In this document: one piece after another, positions 21,407 to 32,730 of the stretch
Layout: each line of letters opens with the position of its first letter
How positions within the stretch are numbered: position 1 is the first letter of the stretch
Assembly (NCBI GenBank): GCA_013146195.2
Contig: CM028378.1
Span: forward strand, 75,607,254-75,671,253
Source: Codonopsis lanceolata
Taxonomy: Eukaryota; Streptophyta; Magnoliopsida; Asterales; Campanulaceae
Direction of reading: 5' to 3'
DNA length: 64,000 bases
Translations under genes and position numbers: made by a program
Notes under the pieces: generated by a model
Database searches by the model: none
Seen by the model: the letters and a program-made list of their open reading frames with translations, nothing else
What the model was told of the DNA's origin: nothing

Positions 21407-24400
21407 TGTGACGACCCGACCCGGGCCCGAGGTGGAACCGAGGGTCGGACCGCCCAAAAAAGGGGAAAACAAGTGGACAATTATCATGTAAGAACTCATT
21501 TTAAGAAAACGACGTGACGCAACATTAGAGACGTAGCACGCCTCGGCCATAAAGGGCCGGTATTTTTAAAACTTTTCGAACCTGATAAAACAGTTAAGCA
21601 ATTAAACCAAGTCATCGGCGACACTACATGCCGGAACCCAAGCTAACAGTTTATGGACAATAATTAAGTAAGAGCTAATAGGATGCTCAGCGGAAGACTT
21701 ATACGCAGTGAACTATTAACAAGATAACCAAGCTCGGCTTACACAATGCCGGCATAAAAGGGGTTACAAGTACTACAAGTGTTAAACTACAAGTAGTTAA
21801 ATAAAGCATCAAGATCAAGTTCTATACAAATTCCCAAGCATAGTCTAATTGACTTGCTTTAACCCATCGTCCTTGCAAAATAACAAAAGAAATGAAGAGG
21901 ACATCTAGACCACCTCTTCAAACTGCAACGACTGACAAAATGAGGAACAAAGCACGAACACCACAATCCTCAACGAGAAGGACCTGGCTTGCTAGGATCT
22001 AAAGCAGTAAAGGGGAATGGGTAAGTCATAAAGACTTGTAAGCTATCAATCATGCATGTCATGGCAATATGCAACATACAAGGCAAGATATAGTCATATA
22101 AGCATAGAGATCATATATCCAAGATGCACATTGTTTCACATAGGTGCTCGAAATTAAATCACATAGGATAAGGATATATGGAAGCAGGGGCCGCCACGTA
22201 GTTCAAGCATACAAAATTATCGGAGTGTGCATGTGTCGGATGTGTGTAAGTACATCGACCTTCAGGAGATGCGGGATAGACACCAATGATGCTCGTATTG
22301 ATTACTGACGAGGGAGCTACTTCCCACCGTGGCCACAGTGGAGGCGTGTGAACAAGGACAGGATGCCAATTGGACTCATGCAAATGCCAAGTAGTGTCTA
22401 CTTAACAAATTCTCAAGTAGGGAGCGAGGTCGACAAGAGCGTCTCGTTCATGACAATAAATATTCTCATCAATAATCACAGCGGGGAATGAGTTCGACAA
22501 GAGCAAACTCAACATGTCAAATAGGTATTCCATTGCATGACATCAAGAATCAAGCACGGTAATCAATCCAATTCTCAAGAGTCTAGAATTATCATCAATA
22601 ATCAAGCAGGAATGAATTCGACAAGAGCGAATCCAACATGTCAAATAGGTATTCTATTATATGACATCAAGAATCAAGCAAGGTAATCAATCCAAATCTC
22701 AAGAGTCTAGAATTATCATTCTTAGAGGAAGGAACGTGTTAGAACGTCGTAGGGATTGATCATTGAGCCGGTATTGTTCAATGGCTCACTAAATTTGACT
22801 CCGTTGAGTCGTCTCTAAAAATTCATCCAATAGAGTTAAAATGCTAAATGCATCCAAAACCCTTTTCTAAGTTCTCGTATCGAGTAGACTAGGCCATTAA
22901 TCCACTTAACAACCATAGTCAAGAATTATCATTCTTTCAATATTTCATGGGAACTTTAGAATCATTATTTCAAAAGTTAACAAAAGCCAATGGTCCAAGA
23001 AACATTAGTTGTTCCTAGGAATACATAGAACACATTTGATTCTAAGCATAGGACCCAATCAATAGGATGAGCAATTCATAGCATGTGAACCCTAGAAATC
23101 ATAATCTCTAAGAGTTGTCAAAAATCATTAGTCCAAGAACAATAGTTGTTCCTAAGGAGGCATAGAACACATTTAATTCTAGGCTTAGGACCAAAATAAC
23201 AAGATGAATATATCATTCAAAAATCTCATAAGATCAACTCATCATCAAACATGGCTTGGACATGGTAGAAGCATGGGAATCATGAGAAGAGGGGGACATA
23301 GCATATCTAGCATACATCCTAAGGGGAATCAATAGCTTACCTTTCACCAAGGAAGAAGATAGGAAGAGCACAAACCAATCGGTTGGAACTGCTCAACTCT
23401 TCAAGCTCAACACTTTTGAAGAAGGAGGCTTGAGCAAAGGATGAGAGGATGATGGAGGACCAAGGAAGTATCTTCAAGGAGCCATGGAAGAACTTGGGAG
23501 AAGAAGAATTTCGTTCATGGAGAGTGAGGGTGAAGAATGAAGGTCAACCAATCAGATTGTGGTTTATATTTGCTGAAAATCTGAGTGGGACAAGTGTCAC
23601 TCTCATGTGGTACAAAAATATCTGATTTTGGCTTGATTAATGCTCACTAATGGTTGATTAATCCACTCTTAAAACATGTTAAATAATGTTAGGACATAAG
23701 CAAGAGGTGTTAGGAGGGTTTAAAAGAGGTTTGGAAAGAGGTTTGAGTGCCAAAGTTCGTACATAGCAGAACAGGGGAAAATCCCGTAGGCAGCCCCCAG
23801 TAGTTGAGGCGGGCGCCTCACTACTAGCCAGGCGGGCGCCTGGGATGCAGAGTCTGGAGCTGAATTTGAATTGCTCCCAGAAGTTGAGGCGGGCTGGTGC
23901 ACAATTTTCGATGCGGCCGCCTCGGCAGGCCCTTGAACTTGGTCTAAACATGACCTAAATGATCCCAAACTCATGGGCAACCATTCTAAGGTCTAACCCA
24001 ACTCAAAACAAGTCGGAAACACACTCGAACAACATCCGGAACAAGGTAAAACAAGGCTCGAATCAAGCGACGAATGGTTAACGAATCAAACGCCAATCAA
24101 CCACCAATCAAACTAGGATAATTTGGACATGGACAAGGCTTGATTAAACATGGTTATGACTTGAATACAAGTCTAAGAACTCAACGAACATTTCGCACGT
24201 CGAAAAACAAGCAATACGAGCAACGAAGGGAAATCGCTAAGGGCGAAACAAAGCAATCGAACCGGCGATTTAACAAGTAAGCTTACATGATTCTAAACAT
24301 GTTAAGAGCTTCAAGAATGATTTAAGAATGCTTCTAAATCATATACATAGACTAAGGAGACATGCTCACAATCAACAAGAAAACATGAAGACAAGCACAA

Positions 24401-24430
24401 AATACACATGCAAGAATCCGGGGTGTTACA
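21407..24430 (-). mobile_element. Ty3/gypsy solo LTR (3.0 kb)
   Basis: Bounded by TGTGACGACCCGACCC on the left and CCGGGGTGTTACA on the right, with a perfect 5-bp target duplication CTCAA at 21402-21406 and 24431-24435. The ends are TG...CA and, inverted, the right end reads TGTAACACCCCGG, the common plant gypsy LTR start, so it lies on the minus strand. No gag or pol is present between the duplications, so this is a solo LTR. It shares blocks with the LTR at 272-2935. Small ORFs inside (for example 23679-23980) are not genes. Confidence 0.85.
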
Positions 24431-24435
24431 CTCAA

Positions 24436-24762
24436 CATATTTTTTTTTATCAGTTCAATCCATTTTTAAATCACTTTTATAAAGCACATGGTTCACAATT
24501 CTCTTAGTAGTATTTGAATTTGAGTATAAAATTTTGCAATTTGAATTAACTTATTACTAAAGCATACTATTGTAATTCATTTTTATAAACAAAGCTGTTG
24601 GGTATATATTTTGGTTTAAAAGAAAGGAGCAAAGGAGCATATTGACAATAATATCCCTAAAAAATGATTGCTTTAGAAAGGGGGGAATTTACACAATTGG
24701 GCATTTGTAGCCTCACTTAAAAAAACACTATTTTTGGAATTTCTTTGTTGACAGTTCCTGTT
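24436..24762. other. Spacer between two element insertions
   Basis: AT-rich, no coding or element signature apart from being host sequence between the two TSD-flanked insertions. Confidence 0.4.
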
Positions 24763-24767
24763 GGGAT

Positions 24768-25040
24768 TGTAGAAACTGATAAAGTTTAGGAATAATGGCA
24801 TAACCTTTCTATTGATATCGTGAACATATTTATAGGAGTACAATACTTGCTACACAAGTTTAACCTAGAGAGTCTAAATACAAGAGGGATTAGGAAACCT
24901 AAATACAAGAGGAACTAGGAAACCTAAATACAAGTAAATTAGGAAAGTAAATCTAAAGATAATTATAATATATTACACATATATTATATTTACTAATACT
25001 ATAAATATAATATATATTAAATATATTATATTCTCTTATA
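24768..25040 (-). repeat. 3' LTR of the non-autonomous copia element
   Basis: 273 bp, TG at the left edge, ending TTCTCTTATA. Contains four 'aaatacaag' repeats (tacaagagg.a.taggaaacctaa) and an AT-rich right half. Confidence 0.8.
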
Positions 25041-26813
25041 TGCTCCTCAAGATGGATCACCGTTAGGAGAGACAAATCTTGTAAAGAATATGCGGACAGC
25101 GGTGAGTTGAAAACGGAGAGGGTGATCGGCGGTGAGCTGGTGAGGGAGGGGTCGGCGAGCTGGGTCTTCCGAGGAAGACAAGTTGTTGAGGGAGAGGTCT
25201 TCGGCGAGCGGGTGAGAGCCTGGTTTGCCGAAGACATGGTTTGCTCGAGGAGCGAGTTGGCTGAGGAAGTGTCGTCGGCGAGCTGTGGAGTGCTGGGTTG
25301 GCCGAGGAGTCCTGAGTTGCTCGAGGAACGAGCCGGCCGAGGGTCTTCTGGCGAGTGGGTAGAGCACGGTTTTGCCGAGGAGACATGGTGTGTGAATGAA
25401 TGAGGGAGAAGCTTCAATGGTGAGAGCCGGGTTTGCCGAAGAGTCCGTGAGGTGCTCGAGGGGCGAAGCTGTTGATGGAGGACTGGTGAGCCAGCTGAGG
25501 TTTCTGCTTGCCAAGAGTCAGTGAGTTGCTCGAGGGCGAGCTGTTTGAGGGAGGATCGCAGAGCCGCGCAGCCGAGTTTGAAGAGTCAAGGAGTTGCTCG
25601 ATGGACGAGCCGTTGAGGAAGGACATCGCCGAGAGAGCCGAAGTTCGCCGAAGAGTCCGTGAGTTGCTCGACGGGCGAAGTTGTTTGAGGGAGGACCGCA
25701 GAGCCGAGAGCCGGGTTTGCCAGTTGCTTCGATGGGCGAGCCGTTTGGGAGGACCGCAATGGTGAAGTCGGGTTTGCTAAAGAGTCGTGAGTTGCTCGAT
25801 GGGCGAGCTATTGAGGGAGGACTGCAGCGAGCTGCTGAGAGCCGGGTTTGCCGAGGAGTCCGTTGGTTGCTTGAGAAGCAAGTTGTATAAGGGGGAGAGC
25901 TGACGCCGAGCCCGGGTTTGCCGAGGATGCCAGAATTACTCAAGGAACGAGCGAGTTGAGGAATGGCGGGTGGTGAGAGAGGGGCCTCGGCGTGCTGTGG
26001 AGAGGGCGGTGGCAAGCTTGCCTTCCGAAGAGGACGAGCTGGGTTTGCCAAGGATGCCAGAATTGCTCGAGGAACGAGCGGATTAAGGAAGGGCGTGTGG
26101 AGAGAGAGGGGCCTCGGCGAGCTGTTGAGGGAGGGAGTTGGCGAGCTTGCCTTCCGAGGAGGGCGAGCTGGGTTTGCCAAGGAATCATTCTCGCGTGAAG
26201 GAGCAGCCGGGTTAGGGAGGCGCCGGCGAGCCGATCACAACTGGCTCGCCGAGAGTCCTGGGGTGCTCGAGTAACGTGAAGAGGGTTTTGACAGGTGGTG
26301 TGATAAGCAATGAGGTGCCAAGGTGTAGAAAGATATATGGAGGCAGAAAGTGTGGTTGAGGGTGGTTGATGAAGGTTCTCGGCGAGCTCGTTAGAGCTTG
26401 GTTGGCCGAGGTGTCCTTGTTATTGCGCAGGGGGAACTTGGCGTTGCGTGGGTGATCGGTGCCGGATCTGAACGTTGGTTTTGGTGGTCAGATCTGGTTG
26501 GCAGCGGCTTTGGTGGGAGGAAGGTATCAGGAGGCGGAAGGTTGGTGGTTTAGGGGTTAGAGTTGGCGACGGTGTTGGTGGGCAGGTTTATGGAGGCAGA
26601 AGGTTGCTGACGGAGAGACGGTTGAGGAAGGACCAAGGCGAGCTTGTCAAAGCTTGGTTGGCCAAGGTGTCCTTTGGTTGCTCAACGGGAGAGGGAAATC
26701 TTCTTGGCTGTGGAGGGCCGCCGGATCTGAAAGAGGTTGGGTTGGTGACGGCTGCGATGGGAGGATGATTTAGGGTTTTGCGGAAGATGGTGGTTGTAGG
26801 TTTTAAGAGCGAG
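25041..26813 (-). repeat. Internal GC-rich degenerate tandem repeats
   Basis: Repeated words such as 'gccgggtttgccgaggagtc', 'gagttgctcga', 'gggcgagc' and 'gttgagggagg' recur every 80-180 bp across the whole interior. In translation this gives low-complexity Ser/Pro/Arg ORFs on both strands (up to 220 residues on the minus strand), which I reject as genes. Composition is far more GC-rich than the flanks. The word stock ('ggcgagc', 'gccgag') resembles the 3' coding end of the copia element at 47948-48300, so the array may have grown from that sequence. Confidence 0.75.
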
Positions 26814-26825
26814 GCTCTGATACCA
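26814..26825 (-). promoter_or_regulatory. Primer binding site, initiator-Met tRNA type
   Basis: Minus strand reads TGGTATCAGAGC directly after the LTR end CTACA. This is the standard plant copia primer site and fixes the element's orientation. Confidence 0.9.
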
Positions 26826-27435
26826 TGTAGAAACTGATAAAGTTTAGGAATAATGGCATAACCTTTCTATTGATATTGTGAACATATTTATAGGAGTACA
26901 ATACTTGCTACACAAGTTTAACCTAGAGAGTCTAAATACAAGAGGGATTAGGAAACCTAAATACAAGAGGGATTATGAAACCTAAATACAAGAGGGATTA
27001 TGAAACTTAAATACAAGTAAATTAGGAAAGTAAATCTAAAGATAATTATAATATATTACACATATATTATATTTACTAATACTATAAATATAATACTCCC
27101 TCCGTCCCTAAATTATCGTCTCACTTTCCTTTTTCGTCCGTCCCAAAATAATTGTCCACTTTGAAACTTACCTTTTTAGAACATCACTTTTACCACTTTA
27201 CCCTTACTTTTTCAATCTACTTTAATTATGAGTCACATATGTATGGACATTAATGGAAACTACACATTAAACCAATATAAATAATCCAGTCAAATAGATT
27301 TTCTTAAACGGTGTGCCGGGTCAAACTGGACAATAAATTAGGGACGGAGGGAGTATATATTAAATATATTATATTCTCTTATATTTATAGTATTAGTAAA
27401 TATAATATATGTGTAAAATATTATATTCTCTTATA
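26826..27435 (-). repeat. 5' LTR with MITE insertion and inverted duplication
   Basis: Matches the 3' LTR up to the insertion of a Stowaway MITE at 27096-27353. It then continues to TTCTCTTATA at 27383, after which 27384-27435 repeats part of the LTR in inverted then direct orientation, ending again in TTCTCTTATA before the GGGAT duplication. The true LTR edge is therefore 27435. The 81-residue ORF starting at 27409 is not supported. Confidence 0.75.
27096..27353. mobile_element. Stowaway-type MITE inside the copia LTR
   Basis: Ends CTCCCTCCGTCCCTAAATTA and its inverted match TAATTTAGGGACGGAGGGAG, with TA at 27094-27095 and 27354-27355. The 3' LTR near 25000 shows the empty site. 258 bp, resembling the MITE at 17243. 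Confidence 0.95.
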
Positions 27436-27440
27436 GGGAT

Positions 27441-29523
27441 ATTAATAATTCATCCTAATGTGGTGCTCAAAGAGGAAATTAAATACTGGGAATCCCTTGG
27501 ATTTATTGGCTCTGCTCCATTGCTTTTCAGTTTTCACATATGGAAAGAGAAGAACGGGGAGGTGATGATTGAATCAAAGTCTAACAGAGAGGCAGAATCG
27601 TGTGCCCAAATTTCTAATTGGGCTAACGAGGAAAAGAAAAGAGAACTAAACTAAACTAAAGTGATTCCAATGTTAATCCATATGTCAAGATGATACCAAA
27701 TTCCTTTTAATGTTAATCAAACAATAAATATGCTTTGGACATTTTGATAATAAATTGTTTGGAGTTAAACCTTAAAGTTGACTCTATTTCATTAATCAAG
27801 GCTAGGGCTGGCGATTAGGTATGTTGAGCCAGATATGTATTGGGTCGAAACGGAGAACGAGTTCGGCCCGCTTTAACCGACCCGTTAATTTTTTTTGGGT
27901 CAAAATGAGTTTATTTTGACCCGAAAAAATTAACGGATCCGATTGGATCGGGTAATTTCAAGTCGAGTTGGGTGGATTCGCAGGTTTTGGGTTGTAATTG
28001 TTTGTTGGTTTGACCTCCCATCATTTCTTTTATCCCATGACATTCGGAATACTTTTGTTATTCAAGTTGTATTAAATCAACCATGGCAATTTGTGCTTCT
28101 TTGACATGCCGCATGAAATCAAGAACCATCAACCAAAACTTCACATTAGGAGGTTAATTAACTATATTTAGCAACCTACCAAAAGGGTAGATCGGGTGTT
28201 TAACACTTTCTCAATTCGTAAAATAACCCCGGAACCCTTAGAATCTAACTTTTCTTCTATTTCTCTTACAAATGGCGGTGACGACTTATTGATATTTCAT
28301 TTAAGAATTTATTTGATACACAAACATATTCAACACACTTAAAAGTTAAGATCTTAATTTTTTATCTTCCATATGAAGAGGTAATTCGGAAAATGGTTCT
28401 CACTATTTGCTTCAAAGTTATGATAATAATTTAGGAACGGAGTCAGTGTTTTGTTAGTTTTCTTAAAACATAATTAAATCCTTATCAACTATCAAAATCT
28501 GAAATTAAATTAATTTTTAAAATTAGATTATTCGTTTTTAATTGAGAAAAAGGGTGTATCAAATCTTGTGTTTGGACTTTGGATGGATTAATTTGGGCAA
28601 AGAATGGACAAAATGGGCCATGATGTCGGGCAGACAAAGTTTTAATAAAGTATACAACTAAGCATTCCACGGTAAAGGCTAATAAGCCTTCTACAACTCC
28701 TATCCTATCACCAATATTGATTTTGCCAAACGAGCGTGCAATTATTCTTACATGAAGTACAACTTTGTGAAGCTACGACATTATTCTTATCTACACTTGT
28801 AGATACATTTGAGTTTGTAATTTTTGTTGGTAGAAAAAGTGAGGATTAGAAACCTAATCTCTCTAGTTCTGCAGGACCACAAGGCGGTAAAACTCTCATT
28901 ACCGAGTTTTAATCATCTTGACATATTTTTTTTCTATTTTTTCCATTCGAAGATATAATATTTATGTAACATATCATACCGTGGTTCTTGTTCGGTGGTT
29001 TTGGGTGAGAGAGGGAGAGGTTCAGTCCGGTGGGTTCATCCTTTGTGGGTTACCTGAGATTGGGTTCGGGTTTGAGTGGGCTTTGCCTTGAGAACTGTGT
29101 GTTGTGGTTTGAACGAAGGACTCTCCGGTGGACTTGCTCGGAAAAGGGATCTGAGCCGGAAGCTTTTTTTGGCTTGGGTCACTATACGTGTGTGTGTGAT
29201 GGGTAAGATAAATTGTATTTATCTAGGACAATATTTCTGGATTGTAATATTATAATTCAGTAACTCGATTCTGTACACGTTTCAGTCCAAAAACATAACA
29301 CTATTCTATCCATATGTTGAATAAACCGCCCAGCTAATTACTCTAATGAATGAATGACAGATTATATATTCAGGCATTCAGCTAATCCTATAAGAACCGC
29401 TTGACCAAGGAAATATATGAAATTCAAGGAAGAAATTTATATAAGCATAATCATGCAAACAGTAATTGTGTAGGACTTTTTGAATTTAACAAACAATAAC
29501 TAGACGGGTGGAGTTGTACGTAC
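27441..29523. other. Spacer with a long hairpin, no supported gene
   Basis: AT-rich. A near-perfect inverted repeat lies at 27883-27906 and 27913-27935 (arms of 23-24 bases around a 6-base loop), inside a stretch of GGGTC/GACCC words (27830-27990). Sequence near 28915-28990 resembles that after gag-exon copy B (near 18890-18985), and 29310-29520 resembles the downstream side of copy A. The short ORFs (27409, 28485) show no family motif. Confidence 0.5.
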
Positions 29524-29945
29524 CTATCTCAGTGGTTACGGGCTTTGGAGATAGAAAACGTTCGTTGATGTCTGGAACAAAGGTATTTTCAATTCTGAGC
29601 ATCATACTTCTTGACGACACATACGTAATTGTACTATCAATTAGGAAAACTTCCATTGTAATGAGATCTTCGTTGATTGAACCTATGATCCATCTTCGAA
29701 AGAGCTTGTCAGTTCTTTTCCAAAGTAGGTAGTCCTGGTTCCGCAATTTCCATGTGTGAATCGTTAGTCTGTCTAACAACTTCAGATGGTGGTTCCTTCA
29801 TAAGGAAATCAAGCATATCAAAAATATCAAGAAGAACCCATATCTGTTTGAACCACGACTTGCAGTTGGCTTTAGTAAGCTTGATAGTAACAAGGTTTGT
29901 CACATTAAACGTAGAAGGGTATGGGTATTCCTTAACACCGATGTC
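29524..29945 (-). pseudogene. Gag-like exon, copy C, split by a CACTA transposon
   Basis: From donor GAGATAG/GTACGT this exon reads back through IENTFVPDINER, LWKRTDKLFRRWIIGSINED, KANCKSWFKQIW and the lead DIGVKEYPYPSTFNVTN, then stops matching the other copies at about 29945. The missing acidic start resumes at 38982-39014, beyond a 9-kb insertion. The gag-like domain itself is readable, with a frame change near 29730. Orientation and splice borders are those of copies A and B. Confidence 0.75.
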
Positions 29946-29964
29946 CTGCTGTGTTGAACAATAA

Positions 29965-30175
29965 TGACTTTTCACAACATTTATTGCACAACGTTTTTTA
30001 AAAAACGTTGTAATTGATCCATTTAACACAACGTTCACATTAAAAACGTTGTATTTTAATTTTTTTACAACGTTTTAAAAATAAACGTTGTATTATTCAT
30101 GCAACGTTTTTATAAAAAACGTTGTTAAAGTCCTTTCACAATGCCTACCACAGCGTTTTTTAAAAAATGTTGTAA
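29965..30175. repeat. Left subterminal inverted-repeat array of the CACTA element
   Basis: Repeated pairs of the form ACAACGTTTTTTA...TAAAAAACGTTGT at short spacing, each pair able to form a hairpin. Confidence 0.85.
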
Positions 30176-30267
30176 ACCCAAAAAAAAGGCGCGGCATAAT
30201 TTCCCGCCAAGAATGCAATTTTTTTCCGCCTCTTATCGCCTATTCTGCCGATTTCGTGGATCAAGGC

Positions 30268-30440
30268 GGCATAATCCTCTCAAGTCGCTCAAAATTTCGC
30301 CTCTCAAGGTCGACTCTTCAATCCTGCATAATCCTCTCAAGCTCTTCAAAATTTCGCCTCTCAAGGTCGACTCTCTTCAATCCGGCATAATCCTCTCAAG
30401 CTCTTCAAAATTTCGCCTCAAGGTCGACTCTCTTCAATTT
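30268..30440. repeat. Three tandem copies of a ~58-bp repeat
   Basis: Copies start near 30268, 30327 and 30384, each reading GGCATAATCCTCTCAAG..., then TCAAAATTTCGCCTC and AAGGTCGACTC. The two overlapping plus-strand ORFs of 100 and 125 residues here are products of this repeat, not genes. Confidence 0.8.
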
Positions 30441-31470
30441 CACATGCATTTCGTGGGAAGAATTAGGCTTAGGGCTTTAGGCTTGTTTGCTTGCTTGAAT
30501 TGTGGCTTCATCCTGTAATTAAGCACCTCTCTTTTCCTTTATGTAATTTTGTGCCCTAAACCATGTTTCTTTTCCCCTTTCACACGTATGTGTCATGAAC
30601 TGATTACATCTACGATATTTGTATTTTTTTCCATCTCTCGCAGTCGCTAAAGAAACCGGTGCTCTCCAGAAGCCAAAACTAAGATAGAAAAGCAAGTTGA
30701 AGAACCGAATCGGCAATTGGAGTTGGAGAAACACAGAGGGTAAATATAGTTGTACATTTTTGTTAAGTCACGAATTTTAAAGCCCTTCGCTTTTTCTCAA
30801 ATTGACTCTTATGCATCAATCACTCTCAACTATGATTTGACCATACTTGAAAATAAAGTGCTCCTAAATACTAATGCCTAACTCAAAAAAAATGCCTAAC
30901 TCAACTAAATTGGTATTCTGCACCGGGGTATATTCTATTTTGGGCGCTTTTAGTTTGGCATGGAATCTTCTTGGGAAGCATACACGTAAGATTAGAGAGG
31001 TGCCGAGAGCGTGGAATGCTCGTCCGAAGATGACTTGCGTACTTGATGCTACCTTGTTTTCTTTGATAAATAAGGGTAGTTTTTTCCGTTGTTCTCGAGA
31101 ATGTTTAACATGGACCACCTCTTACCAATGGTACCAAACATGGGACAAATGGAAAACATTCTTTGGAAGTCATTTCCATGAAATAAACAGTAGCGCTTTG
31201 TCTTATTAGATTTTCTCGATAAAAAGTCTTATAGCTTATTCTCGCTTCTTGAGTATGAGTGTGCTTGTTGTTTATTTCTAGTAACCTGCTCCTCTTCATC
31301 TGGGTAAAAATGCCGATCAAATAATCTATACATTAGGTTGTAGCTTCTTTATGAATATCTATCTCGATCTCCACTCTTGTCTCCGCATAATCCCCGCAAT
31401 TCTCCTCTAATACGACGAACGGCCGCAAGGATTTCCCTTGTTTGCAAAGACCTTGATATTTTCTGGTCGT
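30441..31470. other. CACTA interior without recognised gene
   Basis: Mixed sequence. A 111-residue plus-strand ORF (30874-31209, FCTGVYSILGAFSLAWNLLG...) has exon-like composition but I cannot assign it; it may be a further captured fragment. Confidence 0.35.
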
Positions 31471-31472
31471 CT

Positions 31473-32283
31473 TCACCTTCCACTATCAAAGTGGAGAACC
31501 TTAAAACCATGACAAGCTCTCGCCTCAATTTTGTTCACTGTTGATTCAGTATGTTCCAAAAAGTCTTTATATGAGGATAAAGCCTTCAAGCCACCGACAA
31601 CATTATTTTCATTCCCAGCCAAAGGTACTTTAAGAATATTGTCATCATCACTTGGTAGCTCCACAAAATGTTCTACAAAATTTTGCATAGATCTTTCAAA
31701 GATTATTTGGATCATTATTGAAAGGCATGTTGGCTTGATCTTGTACATAAGTTTTCGAGTGTTGATCCTCGGTATGTTTAAGCAACTCGTTTAGAATCTC
31801 TACTATTTCCGAGCTTCCTCGTACATTCATCCTTTGGAGACACACCAAGACCGGATGATGCATCTTCGAGTTGACCTCAACATCTCGGCCAATAGTCTCA
31901 ACCAAATGAGTTTCCCTAACGTGATATTGCCTCATCAAGCTTTGCCAAAAGTTCATTAAGCTCAATGCGACTTTTGACTTTTCCAAAGCTTGTATAACCT
32001 TCCTCTTTTGGAACAAGATCCTTGCATCATTCTCCTTTCCGCTTTGAACACAAATAATTGCCTGTCGTTGAAGCTTCTCTGCCGCACAACCGCATCGCCT
32101 CATTCTTGCATTATTAGCTTTAACTCGTGTGGTCGGCCTCCATGTGAAGTCGGTCAAGTTGGGCGCGAAGTCGCTCGAAGTTAACAGTGGAAGCTGCAAG
32201 CACACCGTCCTCATTGGACATCTCCCCATGACTAGGAGACGGACAAAACCCACTTGTTCCGCTTGTAGTAGTACAAAGATCAT
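31473..32283 (-). pseudogene. Captured fragment of a plant coiled-coil protein gene
   Basis: The minus-strand frame (32283 to about 31696) contains CAAEKLQRQAIICVQSGKEN followed by a K-rich helix (RKVIQALEKSK). After a frame change, 31748-31473 continues with YKDFLEHTESTVNKIEARA. From memory this pattern occurs in an uncharacterised plant coiled-coil protein family; I cannot name it. Charged residues and heptad-like spacing support a coiled coil. No start codon context and one frame break: a gene fragment. It runs opposite to the other captured fragments. Confidence 0.5.
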
Positions 32284-32730
32284 CTTATGCCATGAACCAA
32301 CTTCATTATTTAACTACATATTTATACAAAAAAGTTGCAGAGGAAGTGTAGTCGCTTATTTCATAATATGATTTGGAACACACCAACACCAATGGTTGAT
32401 GATAAAGAAGGTTTGACCTGCACATAAACTTTATTGTGTTACTTCGTCTTTATATCTTGGGTTGTGCTAGGGATGAGAAATGAGCAGGCCTACAGGGCTC
32501 GGTATATCGACAACATGCTAAAATGGGTAGGCAATTAATGTGATTCTTCTTCTCGCTGCCGTGGATTGGTTACTTGGAAGCTAAACAAGTATATGCTGTC
32601 CTTCTAAAGTCAACTCAGATAGCCGTAATATTTTTGGCGGCTTTCAGTGCTTCCGTAAGACCCTAGAAAGCAACTCTCTCTCTCTCTTTTGTTCTTTTAC
32701 GAAATGTACTATGCTCATTATATTTGACAG

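Larger units (their letters stand above)
24768..27435 (-). mobile_element. Non-autonomous Ty1/copia element with repeat-filled interior
   Basis: Two LTRs (24768-25040 and 26826-27435) share TGTAGAAACTGATAAAG and the following ~270 bp. The element is flanked by a perfect 5-bp duplication GGGAT (24763-24767 and 27436-27440). On the minus strand the right LTR is followed directly by TGGTATCAGAGC (26825-26814), the initiator-Met tRNA primer binding site. Sequence beside the left LTR (GCTCCTCAAGATGGATCACC) matches the equivalent position of the decayed copia element at 47948. The interior is only 1.8 kb and has no gag or pol, so it must have used another element's proteins. Confidence 0.85.

Noticed and set aside
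25047..26180. Long Ser/Pro/Arg-rich ORFs on the minus strand (up to 220 residues)
   Set aside because: They follow the GC-rich tandem repeats in several frames at once and have no domain; they lie inside a non-autonomous copia element.
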